Assembly: GCA_012934845.2 (NCBI GenBank)
Contig: WNNJ02001329.1
Span: 62,001-126,000 of the forward strand
Origin: Pomphorhynchus laevis
Taxonomy: Eukaryota > Acanthocephala > Palaeacanthocephala > Echinorhynchida > Pomphorhynchidae
Direction: 5' to 3'
Length of the DNA stretch: 64,000 bases
The position numbers and the translations under genes are program-made. Numbering within the stretch: position 1 is the stretch's first letter; each line of letters starts with the position of its first letter. A model generated the notes under the pieces. It was not told where the DNA came from. It saw only the letters and a program-made list of their open reading frames with translations, and made no database searches. Positions 40,917 through 52,556 of this stretch are shown piece after piece.

Positions 40917-43072
40917 TTAGTCACGTAGTCTTTTAACAACGAATCGGTACATTAATAATATTTCCAAACTTGTCCACCTTTTTAGACGTTTTTCTAGTAA
41001 GTTCTGAATAATCATTTGTCGATCCAGTGTCAATTTTTCTATATGCTTTTTGAAAACATTAATAAATGATATATGGTCTTCTATTGGTCTACCTCGCGTA
41101 AAGAACGTGAAGGTGGAGATTGCCCAAGTTTTCCGGATTCGAAGTTGCAATAAAGAATATATACCTATTTTCCTTGCTCTCTTATAAAACCTCTCGGCTT
41201 TACGCAATCTTTTTTAAATACAATTACATCATGGCGTTCTGATAGAAAACGGTCGAAGAGATAAACAAGCATTCTTACTCTCCGAAGAAATATCTCTCGA
41301 ATGGAAAGTGTGCCATTCGATGTTTTGTTAACAATTGCAATAATTTGTTTCTTTAATGTCTATCGTGTTTTGGATGAATTCGCACAAACTATTATTTTTG
41401 TTTTGTTTCCGTTTAGCGTGAGTCCTAGTTGAGAAGCTCTGGATTGTAACGCATTTACGAAGGAAGTAAATGTCTCTATTAATCTTTTACATGTTGGTCC
41501 TTTAATAATAAATGTCGCGTCATCTACATACATGATACAGCTAATATTTGGGGAATATGTTTTAGAAATTAATATTGAGGTTAACATAATTAGTACTGGA
41601 GATAGAGGTGATCCCTGTGGTATTCATTTTGTCGTATAGAAAAACTTCTTTTCACTATCATCTTGATAAAAATACCGTTTTGTCATCAACACATTATAAA
41701 CACGGCTGATTAAGTTGCAGGGGAAATTGAAAATTGTCAAGGTATCAATAATACTGTCAATTGAGATGTAATCGAATGAAGCTTTAAAATCAATTGCGAT
41801 TAACAATCTTAAAAAGTTCTGGCAATTAATCATTGAGCTATAAATGTTCGCGGTGGCAGTTTGTACAGATTTACCTTCGGTGAACCCATGAATATATTTG
41901 GGATAATATCATATCTTTTGATTAATAATCGTATTTTAGCTGTCAACGCTCTTTCGTATATTGATATCAGTGCACTTTGAATGGCAATCGGTCTGAACTG
42001 TGATGGTTCTTTAATTGACTTCCGTTGATTTTTTGCTAGCAAAATTCTTTTTGCTGTATTAAAGGATTCTATTCTTCGGCAGGACTATTTAACATTATGC
42101 TTGCCCATTTTTCTCTTGAGATACTGTTTACTGCACTTGCCACTTTCGGACAGACTGAAAAACCATTGTCGGATAATTTATTTCCTCGGCCCCATACTGA
42201 TAATATGTCTAACATGCATAAATCTCTTTTACCACGTATCAATGGTCTAAATGTTACTATGGGTTCTTTACATAGAGTTTATTTCGAATGTTAGTTGATA
42301 ATATTCGTCATAACATTATCATATGAACTTTTAGCAATCCATTTCTTAGCTGCCGATTTCCAATGTGTGGTTCTATTTGCTTTGATTGTTTTCCAGCAAC
42401 TGCTACAATTTGGTTGACACCGTCGAATGTGTTTCGTATAATTTTCTAATTGCCACTTGTATCGTGCTCTCCAGTAAATTTTCGACCAAGATTCTTGAAA
42501 CATATCTGAATTTTCCGGTTACATAAAATGTTTTGCTGTTTTGAAGAAGGAAGTTGTCCTTGTACTATAAAATTGACGATGAATTTGTAAACATTTAACA
42601 CAGGTTTGCAATGCCCTGTCAATTTCTTGTAGCGTATTTTGTTTTTGAAATTTAAGTAACAAGTTGAAAGCAGCTATGTTCAAATTTGAGAAAATGAAAC
42701 GATCATTCAGCTGAGTGTTCCTACTGATCCTCCAAGTTAGTACTGGAGTTTTCGTACTGATCCAGACACACAGTTCATACCTTGTTGCTCCAATAGCGTT
42801 TGAACATAATGATGTCCGGACCTATGAATCACCGCATCTAGATACAAATGTATATCCCGCGTCAGGCAATGGAAGGTTTGTAAAGGTGTGTAGGCAACTC
42901 TCATATATTCCCACTTATTTGCAATTGATTTTATCCAATAGTCAGTTGGATCATTCAAGTCTCCAAACAAGCAGTCTACGCCCGATTTAATAATTGTGTG
43001 TATAAAATCTTTTGTGGATTTTAAATGTACATGTTTTGGCAAAATATAGATATTTGAAAACTTCACGAACAT
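40917..43072 (-). pseudogene. ORF2 of the second jockey-like LINE
   Basis: Read from 43072 down: LFGDLNDPTDYW (the LGDFN motif of the endonuclease), then WSKIYWRARYKWQLENYTKH, PSQFRPIAIQSALISIYERAL, LLIAIDFKASFDYISI (first RT aspartate), TKRYFYQDD, MYVDDATFII (catalytic box as YVDD) and finally IRKTWAISTFTFFTRGRPIED. Each has a counterpart in the RT at 12312-14480, for example YEKALARKIR and FFSRGRPPEQ. At least seven frames are used, so this is a dead gene. The endonuclease part before 43072 is mostly lost. Confidence 0.8.
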
Positions 43073-43372
43073 GTTATTTATTCTTATCTTGTATATATTA
43101 ATTAAACAATTTTCATTACTTGAACTAAAAATCAGTTTTGCGTGTCATGATGAATGTATTACCGTGGTAACACCACCTGAGTTAGTTAAAATGGGGGGTG
43201 TGAACAAAAAATGTCATATTCTGGATCAATTTGGCATTTCTGACGAAAATCACTGTGACCTTTTGTTTCTTGTAAAAAATAAATAATTTGAGGATCAATT
43301 TATCGGAATAGAAATTTAGCACCTTATAATCCCCCACAATTCCACTGTTTAATTATCATAGATTGAAAACTG

Positions 43373-44509
43373 TTATTTAATCTTAAGTTTTCCTCCAGGT
43401 TCCTCCATACCTGAAGTTTCACTTGTGAGATCTTTACTGTGAATATCGGAATAATCACTTATAGACGGGGATGGATTGTTGACTGTATCTGTATTGCTTA
43501 TACTGTATTCCCCCTCTTTGCGATGAATCTTTAAGATTGAAAGGCGTTTTAGTTTCTTGGTGGCCAACTGTCTTTTAAGCGACGCTTTCTGATAGATGGG
43601 TTTTGTTGTGTTTTTCTGTGCCACTTTAACAGATACGTAATCAACATTAACTATCGAATTAATTTTCTGATTTATACTTTCACCGGATATGCTATCTAAC
43701 AAATTTTGTAATAACATTCCTATTTTCTTCTCGAAATCATTTAGCGCGTCTGTAATCCTTTTATTAACTACTTTTCGAATATGCTCTTGAAACATTTCAA
43801 AACGCCTGGACAATGATATTTCGTGTATTTCATTGCTCATGTCTTTAAATCCATTTTCCGTTTTTTTTGCTGTATAGAGAGGCCATTTCCGCATAGGTGT
43901 TCAGTTTTGTGCCATTCCCTATTCTGGTACAAACATTTGTATTCCTCTCACTGTCTTCAAGTGTATCATTGTTCTTATCCTGGAACCAAAGATAAAATGC
44001 TTTGAATTGCGGACACTTTTTATAGAATGAACAATGGTCGCCTCCACAGTTAATGCACTTCCTTTTATTGGATTTATTGCATTGCTGCGATGTGTGTTCA
44101 TCTGAACAGTACGGATATCTAACGTGTTGATTATGACAATTTTGCCTCCAGTGACCCCATTTTTGACATTCGCTGCATTGTGGCCAATAATAATCATCAT
44201 CATATAACTGATCCCCGGCAGTAAACGTTACGCGCATGGAATAACAAGTGTATGACTTTGCTAGTAATCCATTGCGCTCGCTAATCTCAGTCTCTACGAT
44301 CACAACAGGAATTTTTTATCGTCTCTTTTTGATTTTAAATGTGAAATATATCGGACATTAAATGTATCTTCAAACTTTGCTATTTCATCACTGTCTAAAT
44401 CTGTATTAATATTATGCACCATTATTTTGGTGAAAAAGAAATGATTTTTTATACTTATATTTTTTTTATTAAAATCCTCCTTTGCATAATCGCGGAAATC
44501 ATCTCTCAA
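43373..44509 (-). pseudogene. ORF1 of the second jockey-like LINE
   Basis: Three overlapping frames: 44509-44300, 44303-43845 and 43894-43373. The middle one carries CSECQKWGHWRQNC (CCHC), a second cysteine/histidine set PYCSDEHTSQQC and a third CINCGGDHCSFYKKC, as in the ORF1 at 10961-11992. The frame changes fall at A-runs near 44310 and 43860, typical single-base slips. The C-terminal part is K/S-rich with a possible coiled coil (MFQEHIRKVVNKRITDALND). ORF1 is better preserved than ORF2. Confidence 0.8.
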
Positions 44510-44570
44510 TTTTTTCTCTGTAAATTTCAGACTAATTTATTATCGAAAAAGGTAGGTGGCTTTATTCTAG

Positions 44571-45137
44571 TTATTCCATCATTTCCGTAGCTCTTTAACC
44601 ACATGGTAACTCCCATTTTAAAAAGAATATCTATGATTGTTAAGAAATTTGCTTGGATGCCTGTTATCAGTAACCATTTTTTGGTAGGTATATCCTTATA
44701 ATCTTCATGACTATATGATGAAAAATATTTTCCACCATTTTGTTAAAAAAATAATCTAACAACATCGTTTGATACTCCGAAGTTATCAAATTATGAAAAT
44801 TTCGTTGAGTTGTACACCGGCGTAATCCATTAAAGCAATCTATCAGATAACTGCAAACATCATCAAATAAACAGACCGTAAATTAATGCACTTATGCTAC
44901 GAGGATAATCGCACTAAATAACAAAATGTATCTAAAACAGTTTAAAAAATAGCATTTAAACTTAATTTAAAACTTAAAATAAAAAACAAACTCTATTTCA
45001 TCCATATCTATCATCTGACAACATTCAAATGCAACTTGTTATCTGACAATAACAAAACTTTAATAATAAAATAAAAGATAAAATTAATATTTTAAAATTA
45101 ATTGATATTTATTCAGAATTTACTAAATTAAATAATA
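44571..45137. other. LINE leader and AT-rich stretch
   Basis: 44571-44900 may be 5' sequence of the minus-strand LINE (some frames look coding, such as WLLITGIQANFLTIIDILF). At 45000-45050, tgcaacttgttatctgacaa resembles part of the repeat at 53.7-54.3 kb. No gene otherwise. Confidence 0.35.
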
Positions 45138-46320
45138 AAGGCTAGTAATAACTTTGTCTTCATATGCAAAAAGATTTATTATGATATACTAATAAAAGAG
45201 GTTAATTCTAATGATTTAAATGTAAATCCAACATATGAACGTAGTGAGTTAAGTTTAGAAACAATTATTGCAAGTCACTGTTCTATAATGGATAAAAAGG
45301 GTATAAAGGTTGAATTAGATAATAAAACTATACCTATATTATATTGGAATCCAAAATTACATAAAAATCCAATAAAACCTAGATTCATATGTAGTGCGTT
45401 TAAATGTACATTAAAACCACTTTCTGTCTATATGAATAAAATACTTAAAGTAATTAAAGCAAATTTTTTTAAAAATATTGCAAGGTAATCGAAATTAATA
45501 CTGGTATAAAACACTATTTCAGTATTAATTCTACAAAAGAATTTTTAGAACAGACAAAAGGAATAAATTTTCAAAATATAAATACGTATGATTTTAGTAC
45601 GCTTTATACAAATCTAGATTTAGCAGATATTAAAGATAAATTAGAAAAATTAATTAATCTTATATTCAGAAAAATATATACATATATGTTATAATAACTA
45701 TAACGCATATCTAACAAAAATTAAACCGTCTAGTAAATATGGATATATGGATAAAATTAAATTGATAGAATCCTTAAATATTTTAATAAAAGAAATATTT
45801 TAAATATTTAAATATTTAAAATATTAAATATGAAATATTTAAAATCTTTAATATTTTAATAGCTTTAATATTTTAAGCTTTTATAGTAAAAGCTTAAATA
45901 CATCAAAGATAAACATTTGGAAAACTTATATATTATATAAAATTGGAGAGAAAATGGAAATAACAAGCAATTATAAAAGGAAAGATCAAATTAATAAAGA
46001 TATGTATACATAACTTACTAAATTAAAGCATAACTATATAATAACAACTACTGATAAAGCTAGTAATAACTTTGTCTTTATATGTAAAAAGCTTTATTAC
46101 GATATACTGATGAAAGAAGTTAATTATAATGATTTAAATATAAACACAACATGTCATCGAAGTGATTTTAGTTTAGAAACAATTACTACAAGTCACTATT
46201 CAATAATGGATAAAAAGGGTATAATGGTTGAATCAGATAATTTAAATTATATCGCTAAAAAAATTTCTTGGTTATTGAATGTCTTGTTAAAAAATGTCTT
46301 GGTTATTGGAATCAGATAAT
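45138..46320 (+). mobile_element. Permuted PLE, scrambled copy E
   Basis: 45138-45790 covers the RT from the fingers toward the palm (frame 45288-45488 has ILYWNPKLHKNPIKPRFICS). After a low-complexity A/T block (45790-45885) the sequence jumps back to an earlier part of the element (SLNTSKINIWKTYI-like region, then 46110-46319). The parts are thus out of order, through duplication or recombination between copies. No intact frame. Confidence 0.75.
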
Positions 46321-46552
46321 AAAACTATAACGCTAAAAACTTGTCTTTGTTATTCTAAATTCTTACAAAGAAAAGCATAAGAAGAAAAGTTATAAAGAAA
46401 AAAGTTATAAGTGTTCAAGCTAATTACATTAAGTGATATACTTTTAAGCACACAAGCAACTTAAATACACAATAAAGATATAAACTTGTTAAAATCTTTT
46501 GGTAATATACAAATACACAAGTAAAATCTATTGAATTGCAAGACTAACAACA

Positions 46553-47787
46553 ATGGACGCAATGGGAAGAGCAAAGCTTGGTATTTGCCCGCATTGTAAC
46601 AGGTCAATCGCACTTAAAAAATTTGGAAATCTACGCTTTTACAAGAGCTTTGCGGTTCGGTGCCCAGGTACTAGTTGCGCTTCGATTGTTGATTACGCAT
46701 CGAATATTACCTGCCATGTCAAACTTACAGCCGAATGTCAAACCTACAAAGGACCGAATATTACCTTCTATGTCAAACTTACAGCCGAACGTCAAGCCTA
46801 CAAAGGATCTGAAATGGCTCAGACCAACGACGTTTCTCACAATTTGTACGCATATGAAATGCTTCACCGTATTTGGGAATCACCTACGCTGACAGTAAGA
46901 CGAATCACTTGGAGTTTCCGAAATAAAGCAGCACGCATTTTTACCAATCTTATCAAGGAGGCACTAGAACATAAATCGCCATCTAGCTAGACCAGCCTTT
47001 TGGGGTTCGCAAAAGTGTGTCTAGCAGCTCATTCAGGTGATCACCGAAATGTACGAAAACACATTGAGAATGCACTAAAGTCAGCCGAAAAAGGCAGTTT
47101 GACACTTCCCTTCTCGCGCATGTTTGTTCTCAACAACCGACACGACATAAACACGACAAATCAAAGCCAATGACAATCGAACTGGTACGATAGGGAAACT
47201 TAGGCAAAGCAATGAAACGAATATCTTCGTCACGGATGGCGCCGTTCACAGAACAGACACACCGTAAGCTCACAGATTTGCACTCACCCGGTAAAGGTTT
47301 TACCGGGTGAGTGCAAATAAGAATGTGGTTAGGCCTGCAAATTGCTCCAAGTGACTACCGTTGTAGTCGATGTTTCCGAAACGCAGATGCTGAGGGCTTC
47401 CACGCACTAACTTGCAACTACGGTGGTTTTCCAGGAATGCGCCATAATGGAATTCGTGACGTCGTTCTCTAGGCGTCACAATAAGCAGGAATGCATGTGG
47501 GTTGCGAGGTTCGCAACCTTGTCCAAAATCTACAAGAACGGTCAGCCGATATTCTGATCTACGGGGATCCGTCAGATGCTACAGATTTCGTTGTGATACA
47601 TCCACTACAGAAATCTTTTTTACGTCAGTCAGCTTATGTACCCGGTTGCGCATCTGCGCAGTACGCATCATCAGTTAAACATAGGAAGTATTGCGCTAAA
47701 ATGGTTGAGGCGGGATATAACTTCATACCTGCAGTCTTGGATCGTTCGGGTGGCTGGAATATGGATGAGGAAATTCAGTTATGCTGA
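46553..47787 (+). pseudogene. Restriction-like C-terminal region of LINE RL-B2
   Basis: An open 145-codon frame (46553-46990) starts with a CPHC pair (GICPHCNRS) and contains an 18-residue tandem duplication. After a broken stretch the plus strand reads CSRCFRNADAEGFHALTCNYGG and RHNGIRDVV (about 47355-47470), then the 98-codon frame 47491-47787 with RSADILIYGDPSDATDFVVI, AQYASSVKHRKYCAKMVEAGYNFIPAV. This matches the CCHC plus PD-(D/E)XK pattern of invertebrate LINEs (HALSC, RRHN, RPADLL, DFTV, F.P.AVE) of a type different from RL-A. The RT is not found here. It ends at the RTE-2 junction near 47787. Confidence 0.65.
46693..46811 (+). repeat. 54-bp tandem duplication inside the RL-B2 frame
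   Basis: The codons for ITCHVKLTAECQTYKGPN are followed by ITFYVKLTAERQAYKGSE, two 54-bp units in frame with several substitutions. Confidence 0.8.
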
Positions 47788-49315
47788 TCAATTTCTTCAC
47801 TGCTTCTTTCACTTACACGGTCCACATTCAGGCACATTTTTCTATTTTACACCTTCCAGTCTTTACCACTTCTCAATATTTCTTCGCAGACATATGTATT
47901 TGCTCCTTTACATTTGTCAACATATTTTCTATCGTTATGATGGGAAGCAAAACAATGCCCTCGATAAGATTCATCTCGCATTCTTTCATCATCCACCACT
48001 TTATCCGTTCTGGTCTATTGCATGGTAGCATCGTCAATTATTATTCATACACCGTATCTTGCAGATAGCTGGTATGTGTTTAGTCGCAACAGTTTCGTAT
48101 AAAATTATCTTGAAATCCAGAACAGTTTCTAAGTCTTTTCTTTAAAGATAGAGTGAGTAATCAATCTGAGATATTGTGCTTCCGCTATAGAACGTTGCTA
48201 GATCGGATACCCTTTTTTAGAACCAAGTGTTGGTCGCCATTAATTTATTAACGTCTTCAAACTCGAGGATTCGCGTTCCTGCATTGCTTTTGTCGCCATA
48301 TTTATTTCCCACCTTGAAATACGTGACCCCATTTGATAATACAACGTGTCCGTTCAAATAACCGCAATCATCAGATAATTTTCTTCTGCTATCTCATACG
48401 TTACTTGCTCCAACATGTTCCAGATCTCGTTTTTTTATCGTAGGGTGATCCAATTTGTGAAGCGTATGCGCTGACGAAGTAAAGATTTACTTTATCACCC
48501 ATGATATATATTTTCATCAATCTATCAGAGTATCACTGCACTTCATAAACAGAAGAGACATGTCTCTCGGAAATAACAACTCCCACTCTGTTATTTCGAT
48601 CATTGCATCAACTATGGATGAGTTTATATCAACCGCCAAGATCTCTTGACTTAGCTCCAGCGACTTTCCTAGACAACACATATCTCAATTATCCTCTGTT
48701 TAAGAGCATCTACCAACTCGAGCGATATTCTTGTCATTGATCAAACGTTCACCGTTGCAACCTTGGTCACCTTCATACCACTCATTTTCGATCTCGCTTT
48801 TGTTTTTGGCTTTGATTATTGATTCCCGAAACCGCCTTTGAATCTGGAATCCTTATTAACTTGTCACCAGGATCGGGTATCATCCAAGTGCGTAATATGT
48901 GAAGTACGCTCTAGCTTCGGTTGATGCACATTTGGAATCATTAAGTCATTTTTGTTGCGACGGTGTGGTTAACGAACAGCCGGCCTGTTGCGAATGTCTG
49001 TCACTGTCCATGATAAAGTTTAGAGCCATGGTATTCCCGGTTAAGGGCTAGGGCAATCCTATACTCAAGCCTGTCTAACATGGTAGAACTTAAGTTAGCA
49101 GAGCCTTGAGTTTCACTGGATACGATACAATTTTACACCATGCACTCCTTTTTCGGAGCTAGGCCGATCCTACATCTGAACCTGTCCAGCAAGGGTGATC
49201 CAAATTTGAGATAGTTTCAGATTTCCTTGGACAGATAATACGACCTTTCAGATGTAGATATCAGTGGATGCTCAAACCACTGACATTGTCCATAGTGCGC
49301 CACGAGGAGGAATCT
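47785..49315 (-). pseudogene. RTE-2, leader, endonuclease and linker fragment
   Basis: Minus-strand frames broken by many stops follow RTE-1: KVTKVATVNV near 48770, KYISWVIK and SSAHTLHKLDHPTIK, LNGHVVLSNGVTYFKVGNKYG near 48300-48350, ILEFEDVNKLMATNTWF, SQIDYSLYL and finally RIKWWMMKECEMNL, AKKYWEVVKTG and VKEAVKKL near 47800-47960, equal to RIKWWKFKKTESDL and EEVKESVRQKK of RTE-1. The RT is absent; the element stops where RL-B2 begins. The leader (about 49020-49315) contains two related units about 112 bp apart and a ccacgaggagg stretch also found near 61552. Old, inactive. Confidence 0.7.
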
Positions 49316-49489
49316 GAATAGGGTTTTCACTCCTTTTTCAAAATATAAATACACGATTTTAGTTCACTTTATACAAATTTAGATTTAGCATATATTAAAG
49401 AAGCGTTAGGAGAATTAATTAACCTTATATTATGAAAAAGATATACAATTAGCGTCATATTTTGTAAATATACGACATCATTAAAGATA

Positions 49490-50520
49490 CAAGTGATTAC
49501 TATTGATAAATGCTAATGCCAAAACATCAAAATAACGTATTGAGTATAAGTAGGGAAAACCTGTTTAGCAAAATAGGGATAACTGTTATTCCAAGGCTTA
49601 ATTTTGTATTAACTATTAATTCAGTGCTTAAAATAGTGCATCGGGATTTTGAAGACGCATTTAGTATTTTAACTGTGTCGCAAAAAGATACGTTTAAAAA
49701 GCCGCACATTTGTTTCCGGACATTTTACGTACATTAAGCGAATTATAAATAGATATCACAAGTGCAAAATGAAATTAGCATAAATTTAGGAGATAAACGT
49801 TGTATAAACTGTTCCGATATGATGCTAACGAAACCGTTTAATAGTCGGATAACGGGACTTGAGTATAATATATATTCGAAACCTATCATTGCAAGTCGAA
49901 AAATATAATATTTAAATGAATGCATTGAATGCACAGATCAGTATGTAGAGCAGACAAACAGTCATTACAATAGTCACGTAAATATAGACGTAAATATATA
50001 CGCCAGCAGCGCAGCAAAGCGGAAGGTGCGATTTCCCATATTGTAGAAAATACACCACACAATTTGTGAACAATAATAATAGATGGAGCAAATGTAGACA
50101 TCCACTTAATAAAATAGTAAGAAATTTAATGGATAGGTTAGTTAATGACGGTCAACTCACTGAACTTAAACAACTCTGTATTTGCAGAAATCTAAACGAA
50201 TACATTGTTTAAAGAGAAAATTTATTTTGGCCAAACTTAACTTCTATTTAAGGAGAGTGAGACCATTCCGCGTGAATTTCTTTTAAAACATGTAAGCCAG
50301 ACACGAAAGAATGACGAATGCCGTTTCGTCATCACAATGACTCATCAGTGCCAGATCCCTCCCACTACTGGATGAAGAGGAGGACTGGCAAAGTGCCAGT
50401 CCTCCTCTTCAAGGCGAAACGTCTTGAGAGAAAACTTTGTGTACTGCCGTGATTAAATAAAAGTTTTGTAGGTTGGTTTTATTTTTTAAATAACAATACC
50501 TAAAGAAACTTCAAATGACC
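49490..50520 (+). mobile_element. Canonical PLE fragment (PLE-2) inside copy F
   Basis: The frame at 49510-49737 and broken frames after it lead to a GIY-YIG remnant near 49880-50000 (IYSKPIIASRK, LNECIECTDQYVEQTNSHY), where the YIG glycine is replaced. A 17-bp perfect hairpin and a GGCGAAACGTC stretch follow at 50374-50425, then an A/T end with gattaaataaaag. This is the order of a PLE 3' end: linker, GIY-YIG, ribozyme-like region. Confidence 0.6.
50374..50410 (+). ncRNA. 17-bp perfect hairpin beside GAAAC (ribozyme-like PLE end)
   Basis: gaagaggaggactggca pairs perfectly with tgccagtcctcctcttc around the loop aag. It is preceded by ctggat and followed by aaggcgaaacgtc. The CTGxxGA - stem - GAAAC-like order suggests a hammerhead-related motif, but the core deviates, so this is tentative. 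Confidence 0.4.
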
Positions 50521-50788
50521 ACAGACAATATATTTAATACATGCATATAACGAAATCAAGCCATAAAGTAAATATAAATATATGGATAAAATTAGATTTA
50601 TAGAAGCCGTAAATATTTTAAAAAATCAAAATTATTTAAAAGATCTATATTTATACAAATGAAAAGTGTTGTAATAGGAGGTAATAGTAGTTCAATTATA
50701 TAATTTTAAATAGTTGATAATGATTTATTATTGATAAAGAATAATTGGAGCTGGATCAACGAAAATAGGATTTTTTGATATTTCGCTA

Positions 50789-50817
50789 CTCTCTGTTAGC
50801 ATCTTCAGAAATAAATT
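50789..50817 (-). ncRNA. Hammerhead-like motif at PLE-3 end
   Basis: Minus strand: CTGAAGA, T, stem GCTA/TAGC with an 8-base loop, then GAAATATC. The same core order, with one unpaired base before the stem, as in PLE-1. Confidence 0.5.
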
Positions 50818-51557
50818 TTTTAAATGTACATGCTTATATAAAAAAGATCAAAACGTTTGCCACCATTTGTTTTGGGCAGGTACTGCTGTTATTAGCAATA
50901 AACAGCTGCTTTCACTGTTGTTTGAATTTTTGACACGATTTCGACAACTTTTGAAGGTACACAAAACGCAATGAAAAATGGTGATTCAAAATAGTTTAGA
51001 AACAAAACAAAAATAACAACCATAATATTTTCATTCAAAATAAATAATTCGAAAAAATAGAAAAAATATAAAAAATAATAATTAAAATTACTATAAAAAT
51101 TAAATAGAGTATAAAAATAAAATTGAAACGGTTATTTAAACAAAAGAATCGTTTACAACATCTTTACAGAATATTTAACGTTACGTAAGATTTATTATTC
51201 GACATAATAATATGGGAGTTTTTATGAATGCAGTAAGCATCAAGAATTTTTCTATTTAAACAATTGGTTTCTTTTGCTAAAGCAACATTATTATAGTCAA
51301 TATTGTGATCTAAATTTAAACTGGTCTACAATAGTGCTACTTGGGTCCTTTTTGAGTGTGTATTTGTGTTGTTTTAATCTAGTATCTAATGGTTGGCCTA
51401 TTTGACCTAAATATTTTATCGCATTCTAAACAAGAACTTTTATAAACAACTCCATTATTATAACATTTGGGTTTTTTCTTCAAAATATTGTGTAACTTTG
51501 GTATTTTACTATTATACAAAACAATATTTCATACAACTTTTTTAAATATACCCTAAT

Positions 51558-52234
51558 AGGAAAGTATAAACCTGCATGCTTTTTTACAACCTTCGTCGGG
51601 AAGCCTGACCCGGAATGCGCCTACCACAGATGCCTAGCCTATAATGAGGCGTTTCAACATTAGTCTACTCATCACTACATGGTGGTCTCATCATTGTGGC
51701 CCTGTAGCTACACAACTTCGACAGTCTATGATCCTCAGTAATCCACAGTATTTCTTATTAATGTAACGTCACCAGTAGTTTTCAATTCATATAACCACTA
51801 TATGTGGGGTGACGAATCTTAGAATCTGCGCTAGAGCTTTGCTCGTGCATTGTAGCTAGAGAGCTTTTGCTAGTGCATTGTGCTTCAGCTGAATACCAGC
51901 GTGTTGCTTGTTCAGCAACCTTAGTAAGCTGATGAAGGAAGGAACGATGGCACACGTGCTGTCCTGTAAAGCTACTGCTTACGCAAACCATACAAGATGT
52001 AAGGCTGGTCACCGATGGAGGAGCGAGTGCTAGTGAATTCCTTTTAGAGGTTCACTGAAGATTAAGTACTGTCGAAGTTGTATAGCTACAGGGCCACACT
52101 GATGAGACCACCCTGTAGTGATGAGTAGACTAATGTTGAAACGCCTCATTATAGGCTAGGCATCTGTGGTGGGCGCATTCCGGGTCAAGCTTCCCGACGA
52201 AGGTTGTAAAAAGCATGCAGGTTTATACTTTCCT
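51558..52234. mobile_element. 677-bp foldback element with 167-bp inverted repeats
   Basis: 51558-51725 and 52068-52234 are reverse complements at about 96% identity, starting aggaaagtataaacctgcat. The interior of about 340 bp has no transposase. It interrupts PLE-3 between its RT-linker part and its GIY-YIG part. It looks like a non-autonomous TIR transposon; superfamily not assigned. Its interior (51752-51787) also carries about 35 bp resembling the right flank at 52269-52303. Confidence 0.85.
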
Positions 52235-52556
52235 GTTTGTGTAAAATTAAAAAAAGTCGTATGAAATTCTTTCTTATTAATATAATGTCACTAGTAGTTT
52301 TCAAAACAATATTTGAAGTATTTAATATTTTATTGCTTGAAACAAATCTTTTGAAATTAACATTCCAAAAAATATTAATAAATGGTAATCCTATATATTT
52401 CTTTTCTCTTTCTGTGCCAAAAACAACTTGTTTATCCTTTTTGGTACTTTTGTAGAACGCCTTTTTAATTGCTAATGATGAAAAATCGTTTTGATCTAAT
52501 AGAATTATAATTATCTTATTATTTGTTTCAAGTTCATTTATATCGGAAACAATCAT
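52185..52556 (-). pseudogene. PLE-3 RT end and linker
   Basis: The 123-codon frame spans PLE sequence (residues 1 to about 105) and then runs into the foldback element. KQVVFGTEREKKYIGLPFIN resembles the linker of PLE-1 (KKVFGPKKELHHIGIPFV-like reading of 3700-3760 on the minus strand), which precedes KLPKLHN and GIY-YIG. The natural continuation, NSKIPKLHNILKKKP, lies on the far side of the foldback at about 51510. Confidence 0.6.

Larger units (their letters stand above)
40917..44570 (-). mobile_element. Second jockey-like LINE, decayed
   Basis: Same architecture as the element at 10.8-14.6 kb but on the minus strand and A/T-shifted: ORF1 with CCHC knuckles (44509 down to 43373), endonuclease (about 43072 down to 42737), RT (42503 down to 41360) and C-terminus (41207 to 40917). 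Motifs occur in the same order, so the copy is nearly full length. ORF2 has many frame lesions. Confidence 0.8.

Noticed and set aside
47781-48068. Overlapping plus-strand frames at 47636-48068
   Set aside because: They run antisense to RTE-2 linker sequence; the minus-strand reading has family motifs and the plus strand none.
50374-50410. Rho-independent terminator
   Set aside because: A strong hairpin, but the window is eukaryotic and the hairpin sits at a PLE end; a ribozyme-like or structural RNA reading fits better.
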